From the NCBI GenBank assembly GCA_934047225.1, contig OW204001.1, positions 7,486,201 through 7,550,200 of the forward strand: a stretch of DNA of 64,000 bases. Direction: 5' to 3'. Shown piece by piece: positions 11,028 through 20,850 of this stretch (positions are counted from its first letter, which is position 1; every line of letters begins with the position of its first letter). The position numbers were made by a program, and so were the translations under genes. The notes beneath the pieces were generated by a model. It searched no databases and was not told where the DNA came from. It worked only from the letters and a program-made list of their open reading frames with translations. This DNA comes from Ypsolopha sequella. Lineage: Eukaryota > Arthropoda > Insecta > Lepidoptera > Ypsolophidae.

Positions 11028-11152
11028 GTCAAATGACCTCAGTATCTTTTTGGATTGCGATACCCCTCCCGCTTCTCCTTAACCACCCCGCCCTCGCCCC
11101 GTCATGGCGTATGACATCATTGACGCCAAGTGCAGAGATAATGTGATCGTGT
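11028..11152. repeat. GC-rich MITE-like block inside the left arm
   Basis: Bounded by GGTCAAATGACCTC and GCAGAGATAATGTGATC. The counterpart in the right arm is at about 12722-12850, and a cleaner free-standing relative is the MITE at 22966-23103. Shared features are a CCTCCC/CGCCC-rich core and a GACRTCATYGACGCC block. Presumably a small element caught in the arm before the arms diverged. Confidence 0.5.
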
Positions 11153-11456
11153 AGTACGTACTTGCGTCCAGCCAGGTAAACGACGAAACAATGCAGGGGA
11201 GGTGAGAGGTGATTGTAGTTGTGTCGGCCCTCTCCCTCCCTCTACCCCCGTTTGTTGTGGCAAGTGCGCTCGCAGTCTTAGGCTAACTGTTTTCGCTGTT
11301 TGTTGTATTGTGATCTTCGATTTTCGAGTGTTTTTTTAAAAATACCGACCTTTGCACGTGAATGATTGATTTCTGCCGCTATAACTGAACCGACTTTTGC
11401 TTGTTAATGGACACCTCTTTTTCCTTGAGATTGGACAAAGTGACTGAATTCTCAAT

Positions 11457-11587
11457 ATGTTTCGACCTGCAGCGGGAGTTCTTTGTTTACTGTGTAACCG
11501 TTCTGTGTTACGTAAAAGACGAATGACAATTACCCAAACCCTGTTCGATGAAAATCATGAAGCTGCTATAATCTGCAACCATATCAG
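11457..11587 (+). pseudogene. Putative first exon of the ISL2EU-like transposase
   Basis: An ATG-initiated frame of 43 complete codons reads a Cys-x2-Cys motif (CLLCNR at residues about 10-15) and a later ICNHI, then meets a CAG|GTATGG donor-like site at 11586-11592. A Cys-rich N-terminal zinc finger is expected in this type of transposase, so I read it as exon 1. The splice site is a sequence match only. The catalytic core that should follow is absent; only its C-terminal part is found from about 11645. Confidence 0.4.
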
Positions 11588-11644
11588 GTATGGAGAATTA
11601 TTATAATTTTTACATTAAAGAATAAATCATACTAAATACGAAGC

Positions 11645-12430
11645 ACATATGCCAGAAAGTGTCGCGGCCGGTGAAACACACCAACTACCACTCAAGCAAA
11701 TGAATCGAGAACAGTAACAATGGTCAGATGGGCGGTCGAAGCCGTAAACGGACGCATAAAACGTGACTTCAAGTTATTTCGGCAGGAGTACTATTACAAC
11801 GCAATGCCCCACATGTTTGCTGATTTTAGGATAGCAGCTGCACTAACAAATGCATTCCATGTTCTTATTACAGACAATACACATGCTCCTGTGTTTCTTG
11901 AGAGAATTGCGATACGGAGCGAGATGCAAAATGTTCTGGCTGAATACGTACAGTGTCGTCGTCTTAACGGACAACGAGTAGCATTCCAAAATATGGACGC
12001 AGGATTATCAGGTCTTGAGACTTTTCCATGATTGACAGAGGACGACCTGATTTTATTAGCACTTGGGTCATACCAGTTGAAACTGGCCAACAGTTATTAT
12101 GCCGAGCACATCGGGTTGTGTCGAGATTCCGAAGGTCTGACTGCCAATTTGAATGAAGCAGGAATTCCTGGAGAGAGTTTATGGTTATTGGGAGGCAAAA
12201 TACAATCGAGGTACACAAGTGCGCGCAAGCATTATTCATATGTGGTAGTAAAAGATAACGAATCTGGCTTGGGTACAATCGAACACTACTACTGCTCATG
12301 CAAAGTAGGAAAACGCACCTTGGGATGCTGTGCGCATGTAATGCTAATCATATGGTACCTAGGTTATGCCCCTTTACGAAGATTATATTCATTTACCAGC
12401 CAGATTTTTAGATTCAATCATAATAGATGA
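11645..12430 (+). pseudogene. ISL2EU-like transposase, C-terminal half, frameshifted and with one stop
   Basis: The transposase would cut and paste DNA in the nucleus. The readable part has three pieces. A short frame near 11649 gives MPESVAAGETHQLPLKQ. After a one-base frame change near 11690-11700 comes NESRTVTMVRWAVEAVNGR, the family's block around the last catalytic Glu. After a stop at 12029-12031 the same frame continues with TEDDLILLALGSYQLKLA and IQSRYTSARKHY, ending in a SWIM-type zinc finger, CSC then CCAH (C-x-C, x8, C-x-H) near 12295-12345. The TGA stop sits where CGA (Arg) would be usual, consistent with CpG decay. The stop at 12428-12430 overlaps an AATAAA at 12430-12435. The N-terminal two thirds of the catalytic domain is deleted, so it cannot act. 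Confidence 0.8.
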
Positions 12431-12435
12431 ATAAA
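12430..12435 (+). promoter_or_regulatory. AATAAA polyadenylation signal overlapping the transposase stop
   Basis: AATAAA begins at the last base of the TGA stop; a TGTTTTATT-rich stretch follows within 30 bp. Plausible as the 3' end signal of the transposase message, based on sequence alone. Confidence 0.4.
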
Positions 12436-12721
12436 TGTGATTTCTTCCCCCACAATCTTGTTTTATTAATCCAGCAATTACCTACGTTGAGCTTATGTAT
12501 ATATTTTAAGTTAAAAAAAAAAAACATAACCATAGCAAAATAACCCCCGCGACAGAATCTAATAGACTTTTGCCAGAATCATACACCATGTGTGCACTTA
12601 CATTTCCCGCACGTGTCATGCTTTACAACAAGTGGGGGTGGAGGGAGGGGGACACAACTATAATCGCCTCTCACCTCCCTTGCATTGTTTTGTTTACCTG
12701 GACGCAAGTAAGCACTACACG

Positions 12722-12850
12722 ATCACATTATCTCTGCACTTAAATTGGCGTCGATGACGTCATATGGCATGACGGGGCGAGCGCGGGGAGGTTTAGGAGA
12801 AGCGGGAGGGGCATCGCAATCCAGAAACATGCAGAGATTATGTGACCGTA
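12722..12850. repeat. GC-rich MITE-like block inside the right arm
   Basis: Ends GATCACATTATCTCTGCA and TGCAGAGATTATGTGACC are inverted. The core carries TGACGTCA at 12755-12762, a perfect CRE-type palindrome, and the same GC-rich stretch as the MITE at 22966-23103. Inverted relative to the block at 11028-11152, as expected from its position in the opposite arm. Confidence 0.6.
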
Positions 12851-13144
12851 TCAAAGTAAACACCGTTTTAACGTAAAATCACATTATTTATAGTCAAGAC
12901 AAACATGACCATAACAAAAGAACCCCCGGACATAATCTAATATTTTTTTGCCAGAATCATAAGACAGTAATGTACTTTCATTTACCGCAAGTCTCATCAG
13001 TGGAGGTTCTTGGACCACTTTCGCCCATTGTCCTTATCCCTGTAGATGGCGCATCGTCGATCCGGCCATGAAAATCTGTCATTTCAGTACATTGTTATAG
13101 CTTTTGCGTATTTTTTTGTAATTTTCGATTAATTTCTTGGAATT

Positions 13145-13249
13145 ATGCCTTTGTATGCCGTACCAGGTTGCTTTAATAATGGTGTTAAACTATTACCGAA
13201 AATCCCCATTTTAAAAATGAATAATATAATAACAATAACAAATATATAA
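13145..13249 (+). pseudogene. THAP-like zinc-finger N-terminus, fragment
   Basis: The frame from ATG reads MPLYAVPGCFNNGVKLL. THAP DNA-binding domains start Met-Pro, then a Cys, then about four residues to a second Cys followed by Asn; here the second Cys and Asn are kept (VPGCFNN) but the first Cys is missing. After about 25 residues the similarity to a THAP domain is lost and the frame runs into AT-rich sequence. It is best read as a decayed first exon of a transposase gene. A chance match cannot be excluded for so short a stretch. Confidence 0.4.
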
Positions 13250-13351
13250 CTTATTGGAATACAGGTGATAAGAGGGAGTAAAAAAATGCAGAAAAACAGT
13301 AAAAAAACCTGAACATAGACAACAACAAAGTTTGACATAGCTGGACCATAC

Positions 13352-13629
13352 TAGGGTCACCAGATCGCAATAACGTGAATTCCTGACAAAATCTCTGATT
13401 ATTCAATAAATTTCCTGACATTTTTCGTAAAAGTTTGATGTTAATGCGTAGGTAGCGCTATTTTCAACAGTTTTCGTTCCAAAAACAATGTTACTTAATA
13501 AATATAATAATTTTGAGCATTTATTCATCCTCTTAAAAATTCCTGACAAATCCAATTTTTTCCTGATTTCCTGACAGAGGGTTAAAATTCCTGACATGTC
13601 AGGAAAATTCCTGTCATCTGGTAACCCTA
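13352..13629. mobile_element. hAT MITE with 8-bp target duplication
   Basis: Ends TAGGGTCACCAGAT and ATCTGGTAACCCTA. Flanked by GACCATAC (13344-13351) and GACCGTAC (13630-13637), an 8-bp target duplication with one change. The motif TTCCTGACA or AATTCCTGACA recurs at least six times near both ends, the kind of subterminal repeat that hAT transposases bind. Non-coding. Confidence 0.9.
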
Positions 13630-13856
13630 GACCGTACTATTATATTTATTGGCCGGACCTATACTAGCGCCATCTGTAATTAGCTTTGACTGTGAATCCC
13701 CATTGATAACTCACTTTTGTATTAGCACGTAGGTAGTCCGTAGGCCAGCGGCCGTTTCCTCGATAGTACTTATGTACAAAAATAAAGACTGTGATTACCT
13801 TATTAGTTATTTAATAAAAACATGAAAATAAATGAATAAGGGGATTTTTGGAACTT

Positions 13857-13961
13857 TTGTCCAGAAATCCCCTGCCGTTTTCCTTGAGCGCTGGAAGGGG
13901 ATTTCTGGACAAAAAGTCCACAAATCCCCGTCGCAGGGGATCTTCGCAGGGGATTTGTGGA
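13857..13961. repeat. Two adjacent perfect hairpins sharing an ATCCCC motif
   Basis: Hairpin one: TTGTCCAGAAATCCCCT (13857-13873) with its exact complement at 13896-13912. Hairpin two: TCCACAAATCCCC (13917-13929) with its complement at 13949-13961; its loop holds a doubled TCGCAGGGGATCT-like motif. The pair is followed by ordinary AT-rich sequence. Not matched elsewhere in the window. Confidence 0.8.
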
Positions 13962-14381
13962 ATAAGCCTCCAAATTCACATTATCGCAAAAATTCCCGCC
14001 CTAAAAATAAACGGAAGTTTTTGTTCCATTTTTAATTCGACAAGTCAATGAACTTGTTACAATTTAGCAAAATTAATTCACTCATCACAAGTGATGGAAA
14101 TTAATGACCCAAAAGTTATCACAAAAAAGCTCAACACGTCATGTGTCATGCATGTGGCTTGTGGCGATGATGATTAATGTAACTGATCAATCAGTCTTTT
14201 TAGCTAATTGACTGGAGTCTTCAAGGGGAATTAATTAATTAATTATCTTCAATTAACTTTAAACAAAAACTTATATAGAACATGCTTTGAAATAAACAGT
14301 TATATCTGACGCGTGACTATCGCTGCGTAAGTGCCTCTTGATCTAGCCAACTTAGCAAGTTGTCTTCTACTTCTTGCAAGA

Positions 14382-14877
14382 TTTATGGCGAATGGATACG
14401 CCAACTACAATTTGGACCTGTCTTTGAAGGCCTACTCCTCCCACACGGGTGGTCCAAAAACTGTCATAAAAATATATGATAGGCATTATAGAGTCAAAAA
14501 TAAATTTTAAGTTTCATAAATTGTTTTTCTATTGTAGGTTTTGACAAAAAAAATCGAAAGTCATCGAAAGTTTCACATGATTAACACAAGAATTCTCTTA
14601 CTCCTTTCAAACGCCTGAAGCGATTTTAATTATTATTTCACCAAATTATAGGAAATTTTTAGATCTAAAAAATTTTAGTTCAACATTTTTTTTCCGTTCA
14701 TGGCGTCCATGTGAAAAGTATTATTTTCTCGTATTTTGCGCTAGCCGGAGACGCAGTGGTTGTCGTAACAGCCACTTTTCAAGGCACGCTGAAATGAACA
14801 TTATTTCAATGTCGTTTCCGTTGATATTTGTACCGACACACATCGAGTTGCTTATTTAGCGTGGTCATACGCCTTAA
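14382..14877 (+). mobile_element. TTAA element, family F, copy 1
   Basis: Left end TGGCGAATGGATACGCC, right end GTGGTCATACGCCTTAA; closely similar to the copy at 17134-17593, which has intact TTAA at both sides. The left TTAA is altered here to TTTA. The right TTAA (14874-14877) is also the left TTAA of the family-D element, so the two abut exactly. Non-coding. Confidence 0.85.
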
Positions 14878-15308
14878 GAGGATAGGTTCCGCTTACATAC
14901 TACCCTGTTACTCCATGTGGAAAGAGCCGCAGTGCGAGAGGGACGGATCCTGGGAAAAAGTCAAAATTACAACTTTTTTCACTAATTTTATTATTTAAAA
15001 AAAAACAAATGGTTCTATGAAATATCTGCCCTGTTAAAAGTTTAATAAAGTTTATACAAAATTTAATCCATAAATAATATTAACGGGTTTTTGCTCTAAT
15101 AATCTTAGACCTCGACATAAAAACTTTTTTTAGAGCCATCTTTGGTATTTTATTTATCAATATTGGAATGGCTTCTGAGGACTCTGTTTCGATATAAGTG
15201 TGTATTATATTCCCGAAAGAAATATATTTTTTTCTTTTTTATGTAGTATTGCTAAATTCTTCAAACCAGGAAGAATAACTTATGGTTTTGCGGAAACTAT
15301 CCTCTTAA
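14874..15308 (+). mobile_element. TTAA element, family D, copy 1 (complete)
   Basis: Ends TTAAGAGGATAGGTTCCGC and GCGGAAACTATCCTCTTAA are inverted, with TTAA at each edge. From about 14907 it carries the core shared by families A-D (GTTACTCCA, 16 nt, GTGCGAGAGGGACGGA). A second copy, lacking its left end, lies at 37306-37690. Open frames such as that at 15200-15418 are not conserved between copies. Confidence 0.9.
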
Positions 15309-15531
15309 CGTTGTCTCTCATATTCTCTATTAGAGAATTAGAGAAATCATTATCTCAATTAGATGCTTTTGTGTTTTATGTTGTATTTCTATTATCATTT
15401 CGATGCTATTATCATTAAAGTTAGCTCACTGGTACGGAATCAGTTTATCTTCAAGAAAAAATACTGAGCCCTAGAAGATCTGGCCGTAAAAACATCATGA
15501 CTCTAAAATCTCGTCGAATAGTTCAATATAA

Positions 15532-15637
15532 GTACAACCCGTCGGAAATATCTAGGTACCCGAAACCCCCCTCCCGCAAGGTCTCTGCCTAACTTTGCGG
15601 GTGAACTGAGGTACCGAGATATTTCGACGGGTTGTAC
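15532..15637. mobile_element. Short palindromic MITE (GTACAACCCGTCGG ends)
   Basis: GTACAACCCGTCGGAAATAT at the left is mirrored by ATATTTCGACGGGTTGTAC at the right, continuing to a GGTACC pair; the loop is CCCGC-rich and also partly self-complementary (CCCGCAA with TTGCGGG). Single copy here. Confidence 0.75.
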
Positions 15638-15662
15638 CACCAAACTCTTCTAAGCCAAAGTA

Positions 15663-16106
15663 TTTTTTTAGGGTTCTGTACCCGAAGGGTAACCAACAGG
15701 ACCCTATTACTAAGACTCCGCTGTCCGTCCGTCTGTCACCAGGCTGTATCTCATGAACCGTGATAGCTAGACAGTTGAAATTTTCAAAGATTTTTTTCTG
15801 TTACGGCTATAACAACAAATACTAAATACTAGGGTGTCAGAGATCGCACTGGCTGATGTAAACTATTTATTGTGTAATTAAGATCTTTATTAATTCCTTT
15901 GATAATGCCATAAAGGCGAAACCGGTCAGGAAGTATAAATTTGTGGGACAGTACAAGTGATTTTCTGTTCATTATACTAAAAAACAGACTAAAATAAATA
16001 TTTAGGGGGCTCCCATACAACAGACATGTTTTTTTTTTGCCGTTTTTATAGATAATGGTACGGAACCCTTCGTGCGCGAGTCCAACTCGCACTTGGCCGG
16101 TTTTAA
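15663..16106 (-). mobile_element. Short retroposon L, copy with 150-bp insertion
   Basis: On the minus strand it starts AAACCGGCCAAGTGCGAGTT and ends with GGTACAGAACCCTAAAAAAA. GGCCAAGTGCGAG and GGGTTCCGTACC near the 5' end resemble pol III A and B boxes, so a SINE is likely. The body is split at about 15830-15976 by unrelated sequence flanked by ATACTAA on both sides. Full-length relatives occur at 28573 and 42355. Confidence 0.8.
15830..15976. mobile_element. About 147-bp insertion within retroposon L
   Basis: Sequence between AAATACTAAA and ATACTAAAAAAC that is absent from the other L copies. The repeated ATACTAA on both sides is a probable target duplication. No inverted ends or coding capacity; family not recognised. 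Confidence 0.5.
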
Positions 16107-16109
16107 ATA

Positions 16110-16435
16110 GAAATAGGTCAGTAAAATATTATTTTTCAAGGATGACTTAATCCTCTTCTAATACCTTCGTATTCTACGTAATACCTTTCAGGATAAATTT
16201 TGCCGACTGATTATTGTCAGCTAAAAAAGTTGCCGATGCAAATAGCCAGATAGCTATCACTTGAGTAAGAAGTGGTACTGTACAAGGGCAGTTGAATTGA
16301 TTTTGCTGAGGTTGCTCAATGATATAATCTCTACTGAATAATATCGAGTCTAAGAGCTCCTACTGAAAAGCCTCTTAAAAACCTCTTTGTATTCAAATCA
16401 AAGCCTTTCTAATTTGAAGTGTATTTTAAATTAAG
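16110..16435. other. Stretch without recognised feature
   Basis: AT-rich, short frames only, no repeat partner found in the window. Confidence 0.4.
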
Positions 16436-16437
16436 TG

Positions 16438-16897
16438 AGGCCCACTCTCCAGCCAGTCTCAGTACGAAAGTGTCGTAGGCCCGCTCTCCAGCCAGCCTCA
16501 GTACGAAAGTGTCGTAGGCCCACTCTCCAGCCAGCCTCAGTACGAAAGTGTCGTTAGGCCCACTCTCCTGCTAGCCTCGGTACGAAAGTGTCCTAGGCCT
16601 ACTCTCCAGCCAGCCTCAGTGAGAAAGTCTCGTAGGCCCACTCTCCAGCCAGCCTCAGTAAGAAAGTGTCGTTAGGCTAACTCTCCAGCCAGCCTCAGTA
16701 CGAAAGTGTCGTAGGCCCACTCTCCTGCCAGCCTCAGTACGAAAGTGTCGTGGGCCCACTCTCCAGCCAGCCCTAGTACGAAAGTGTCGTAGGCCCACTC
16801 TCCAGCCAGCCTCAGTAAGAAAGTATCGTAGGCCCACTCTCCAGCCAGCCTCAGTACGAAAGTGTCCTAGGCCCACTCTCCAGCCAGCCTCATTACG
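16438..16897. repeat. Minisatellite, 39-bp unit, about 12 copies
   Basis: Unit starts GGCCCACTCTCCAGCCAGCC and ends TCAGTACGAAAGTGTCGTA. Variants include an extra T (CGTTAGG) and CTCCTGC for CTCCAGC. At 39 bp the frame repeats, producing a spurious minus-strand peptide of repeated G-W-R-V-G-L-R-H-F-R-T-E-A. GC-rich compared with its surroundings. Not related in sequence to the 38-bp array at 1457. Confidence 0.95.
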
Positions 16898-17133
16898 AAA
16901 AATTGTAATAATGATAAAGGACTGCGGAACTATTGAACGGTAAATTGAAAGACTTTTACAGTTTTCACAATAAAAGGAACAATTTGGGTGTCACCAGTAA
17001 ACCTAACTACTTGTATATGTAATTATAATTAGTCGCCAATCTTCGTCCCACTCCCACGGGGAGCGACGACCCAGCTGATCCATTGTCTTGCACCAGCACT
17101 TCACTGTACAGTCCCACACTAGTCTAAGTTACA

Positions 17134-17593
17134 TTAAGGCGAATGGATACGCCAACTGCAATTTGGACCTGTCTTTGAAGGCCTACTCCTCCCACACGGG
17201 TGGTCCAAAAACTTTCATAAAAATATGTATATAAACTGTTTTTCTATTGTAAGTTTTGACAAAAAAAATCGAAAGTCATCGAAAGATTCACCTGATTAAC
17301 ACAAGAATTCTCTTACTCCTTCCAAACGCCTAAAGCGATTTTAATCATTATTTCACCAAATTATAGGAAATTTTTAGATCTAAAAAATTTAAGTTCAACA
17401 TTTTTTTTTTCGTTTATGGCGTTCATGTGAAAAGTATTATTTTCTCCTATTTTGCGCTAGCCGGAGACGCAGTGGTTGTCGTAACAGCCACTTTTCTAGG
17501 CACGCTGAAATGAACATTATTTCAATGTCGTTTCCGTTGATATTTGTACCGACACAAATCGAGTTGCTTATTTAGCGTGGTCATACGCCTTAA
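17134..17593 (+). mobile_element. TTAA element, family F, copy 2 (complete)
   Basis: TTAAGGCGAATGGATACGCC at the left and GCGTGGTCATACGCCTTAA at the right; TTAA at both edges. Very similar to copy 1 throughout, so both moved fairly recently. Lacks the core shared by A-D, so membership of the same clan rests on TTAA and the GGCG start only. Confidence 0.9.
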
Positions 17594-18177
17594 GGGGCAG
17601 CTAGCCTCTAACGACCTTGAGTCGCCCTGCGTCGGAACAAATATCCCGCTGAATCAAACAAGCTCCGATCGGAGCGCCTTAGTCAAGATCGTGGCAAACG
17701 TTAAGTATGAGTAGTATTTACATTATATTATTAACATTATGGGTGTCGTTGGAAAGCTAATAATTTAAAAAAATCAATAATTTAAAAAAAATATTGCTGG
17801 TAGTTGTTTTTGACCTTAATTTTAGGCCCCCATTCTTTTTTTTTCTGTATATTTTTTTAAAATATTATAATATTATTTAAAATACATATATTATATTGAA
17901 TATACTATATAGATGTACATATATTTTTACATATAACCATTGATAGTAGGTCAATGCATATAACCAAAACTTTCTATAAACTTACTCCCGTACAAAAAAA
18001 AAACTTTTTGTATAGCTCATAGAAAATTGTATCTAGTTTTAGAAAAAGAAAACCGCATTAAATTCTGACAACTAATTTAGGAGAGGAAGCCAAAAACAAA
18101 ATTGGGGGGAAAAAAATATTCGTCCATAAATCTACAGAATATCAGAAACTATACTTACAGTACCAGGCCATTTAAAG

Positions 18178-18560
18178 GTCGCATCGTGCTTTAAAAAGAG
18201 ATACTCGGCTAGCTTCGGCTAGCTTCGGCTACCTTCGGCTTTGTAGAGCGTCATCATCGACGTTGAACTACGACTGACAAGTCAGCGACTAAACGACCGG
18301 GGACTCTACCGCGTAATTCTCATTTGTATCAACTTCAAGCAAATGCATGCGAAATTCAACGCGTGCAAAAGAGATGGCATGTTAGGCGGGCGTTGTCGCA
18401 CGCACGTCAAATTTCAATCTCAAGTTGATGTTGATGAAAATGAGAATTACGCGGTAGACCCCCGGGTTGACAACTTTGACAAGTGTGACAAAGATGACGC
18501 TCTACAAAGCCGAAGGTAGCCGAAGCTAGCCGAGTATCTCTTTTTAAAGCACGATGCGAC
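18178..18560. mobile_element. Large foldback element (GTCGCATCGTGCTTTAAAAA ends)
   Basis: Arms of about 75 bp run inward from GTCGCATCGTGC and from its complement GCACGATGCGAC at 18549-18560. A second complementary pair (CTACCGCGTAATTCTCATTT and its partner) lies further in. The left arm carries an extra GGCTAGCTTC unit. Non-coding; its ends resemble no superfamily I can name. Confidence 0.85.
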
Positions 18561-18566
18561 TGTACA

Positions 18567-18705
18567 GAAATAACGTTCATATCAGCGCGCACTACATTAC
18601 GACGTCGGTGGGTTTCCGGGTAGCGCAATAGGAGAAAATAATACTTTTCGCATGGACGCGATGGACGGGAAGAAATTTCCTTGAATAATTTTTCGAAGCA
18701 ATATT
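18567..18705 (-). mobile_element. TTAA element family F, internal fragment
   Basis: Reads on the minus strand GAAAAGTATTATTTTCTCCT, then GCGCTGATATGAACGTTATT, matching 14715-14810 and 17430-17530 of family F with more divergence. No TTAA ends remain. Confidence 0.65.
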
Positions 18706-18729
18706 TTAGTGCAAGAACCATACAAATAC

Positions 18730-19155
18730 CATTAGTGGTTTCAAAGAAATAACCAGTTTTACTTAATTGTAGTCTAAAACAGCTTGACTTTGAATAACAT
18801 TTTAATTTTCTTATACGCGAGAATAATTTCCTTAGTTATTCTTTACAGTTTAACAAACAATATGTATTTTTTCAAAATTTTTAAGCATACCTTTTAAATA
18901 ATTTTATCGATAGAGTCATTTTCGCATGACGCTGGTAAGAGGCGTAGGCGTAGGCAGTATCAAACTAAACTTCCGTCTGCACCCTTCGACCAAAGCACAC
19001 CCCCGACACTTCATACTGAGTGCTCAAGTTATTTACCTACACTCTCACGCACGCACTGGTTTGTCCGCAAACGCTTGTGTGTGTGCGTGAGCTGGTCTAG
19101 GGCTGGCTTATAATTCAGCAACTTATATGATTCTCTTCCTAAATTTTAGCGTGGT
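18730..19155. other. Stretch without recognised feature
   Basis: AT-rich sequence with a short ACGCACGCAC/GTGTGTGCGTG region near 19050-19090 and no repeat partner in the window. Confidence 0.4.
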
Positions 19156-19167
19156 TAATCCCTAGGT

Positions 19168-19414
19168 CAGGGATGGCGAACCTTTATGAACAACGCGTCA
19201 TTTTTCTACAGAAATATTTAATAAGGCCATAGATGTGCCGACAAATAATTTTGACTTAGTGATTATTTGAAAAATAATAAAACTATCAACTCGAAACTTC
19301 ATATTAAACTTTTTAACTTTTTACTTAAGTGCAAACGGTTTCGATTGGTGGCGTGCCCGAAATATTTTGTTACGTGCCACTAATGGCACGCGTGCCATTG
19401 GTTCGCCATCCCTG
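19168..19414. mobile_element. hAT MITE with perfect 8-bp target duplication (CAGGGATGGCGAACC ends)
   Basis: Perfect 15-bp inverted ends CAGGGATGGCGAACC and GGTTCGCCATCCCTG. The palindromic target CCCTAGGT is duplicated exactly at 19160-19167 and 19415-19422. Length 247 bp, non-coding. A repeated GTGCC motif lies near the right end. The ends and 8-bp duplication identify hAT. Confidence 0.95.
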
Positions 19415-19429
19415 CCCTAGGTCCTAGTT

Positions 19430-20030
19430 CTGGTTCCCCGTGGATTATTTTTGTATTAAAAATATATACATCGTCACGACTTGAATCAAATGCTCGTGGG
19501 GGTGTTAGAGGTGTTCCGAGTGTGAACTTTGAAATGCTAGTCACAGTTTACACTCGGTATACCCGCGTTTTACCTACAAATATTACGTCCCAACGTGATG
19601 GGTGATGAGCCCTATCGCCGTACTTCAGGCAAGAAATCTGCGTTCTTTATTTTTTGCTCCGTTTTCAATGCATCCATAAACACCACAAAAACGAACCATA
19701 TTAATTAAAAATCAGTATCGTAATAAAACAAAAAACAAAATACGCGCGCAGTGAACGAGTGGTACTCGAGCTCTGTGCGTGCCACCAGATTTGCCACTAA
19801 CTTGCGGGGGACCGCGGGGGACGATAATCTCGCGCGGGGAGGTGAGTGTCGCTTCTTTACGTAGTAATACTTTATATTCTCTGACCAATATAACCAATGT
19901 AACTGCACCAAAGCTTTTGTTTTTGGATTGTCTTAAATAAAATGTATGTAAAAATATCTTGCGAATTTTGAAATTAAAGCTTTCAAAATACATGTCATTA
20001 TTGCCATTTTAAGATTTCAGATCTATAAAA
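19430..20030. other. Stretch without recognised feature, with a GC-rich patch
   Basis: Mostly AT-rich; 19780-19850 is GC-rich (GCGGGGGACCGCGGGGGACG). Frames on the minus strand across it are short and unlike known families. Confidence 0.4.
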
Positions 20031-20071
20031 ATGTCTTTGATATGTTCTCATTTATAACATCTACACATGGT

Positions 20072-20240
20072 GTTAAGATGAAGTTGCAGAAGCCGAAAAC
20101 TGGCGATAGTACACGTCCATACGAACAACTTTCCGTGAAATAAATTGAGAAATCGAGAAAAAAATATCTGTTCTGCTTCGGTCGAAAAACATATAATGAT
20201 GGCGCTATCGGCATAATTCGGCTATCGGCATTGTAGCCCT
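20072..20240. repeat. Dispersed repeat fragment (AAGATGAAGTTGC family)
   Basis: AAGATGAAGTTGCAGAAGCC and ACTGGCGATAGTAC match the ends of the inverted repeat at 40030-40275 and a fragment at 24557-24615. Only the left part is alignable. Confidence 0.5.
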
Positions 20241-20419
20241 GACTTTGTATGCGTCCTACTGTACACAACAGCTGAGCTTGGCACTAAGTTGGCAACACAG
20301 GTACTTGTCTGAGTATATAGTGGGTTTGATAGACGGCTGACCTTCACAGAGGAACCAAGGTTTGATGAGTTAAAAAAAAATGGGGTTTTTTCGAATCCAT
20401 TTACTCCACTATAACGTCA

Positions 20420-20779
20420 TCTACGTATTTCATTTTGGGTAAATATTTATTGAGTATTTGATTAGATTCTCACTGAAGGAAAACGCGATTGGATGAAATT
20501 TTCTCGATAGAATTTAATTCCGAAAAGACCTCTAAATTATTTTAATTTTTCCTGTAATTCTGAAATCCTAACTAATTTCATTGTGAAGTTGCATTCAAAA
20601 TGTGGATATTATGTATTTGTAAAGTCTCCTTTAAAATATTTTTGACAAAATAGCTTAGTACATTTTATATTAATAAAAACCCGACTTTTTGCTACTTTTC
20701 CACGAATCCGTCTCTTGCACTGAGGGTTTTTTCGCATATGGAGTAACAGGGACGCTAAAACTTTTCCGTATCGCCTTAA
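20420..20779 (-). mobile_element. TTAA element family A, diverged fragment
   Basis: The right part (about 20650-20779) ends ACTTTTCCGTATCGCCTTAA and carries GGGACGCTAAAACTTTT, an A end in minus orientation. The left part (20485-20545) keeps AACGCGATTGGATGAAATT and CTCGATAGAA, the second conserved block of families A-C. The segment between is not alignable. Confidence 0.7.
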
Positions 20780-20850
20780 CCTGAAACAATGGAAAAAAAA
20801 ACAGAATTAGATTGTTACACCTTTCTATTAAACGTTGTATAATATCTTTG

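Larger units (their letters stand above)
10823..13035 (+). mobile_element. Decayed ISL2EU/PIF-Harbinger-like transposon with arms over 400 bp
   Basis: Arms at about 10823-11265 and 12615-13035 are reverse complements over most of their length. Shared blocks include GGACAATGGGC, CTCCACTGATGAGACTTGCG, GTCTTATGATTCTGGCAAAA and TAGTCATGTTTGTCTTGACT-like sequence. The right side repeats one block again at 12525-12610 (CATAACCATAGC with CCAGAATCATA), so it carries an extra partial end. The interior encodes the transposase pseudogene. Long arms are not typical of this superfamily and may be a later duplication of the ends. Confidence 0.75.
13041..13677. mobile_element. Element with GATGGCGC inverted ends and a THAP-like exon
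   Basis: The left end TGTAGATGGCGC, with GATCCGGCC 14 bp further in, is mirrored by GGCCGGACC and GCGCCATCTGT at the right end. Between them lie a THAP-like coding start and a nested hAT MITE (13352-13629). Target duplication not seen. P, Kolobok or Harbinger-type elements could all carry a THAP domain, so the class is open. Confidence 0.5.

Noticed and set aside
16655..16876. Minus-strand frame with repeated Gly-Trp-Arg-Val
   Set aside because: Produced by the 39-bp tandem array; unit length divisible by three keeps it open by chance.
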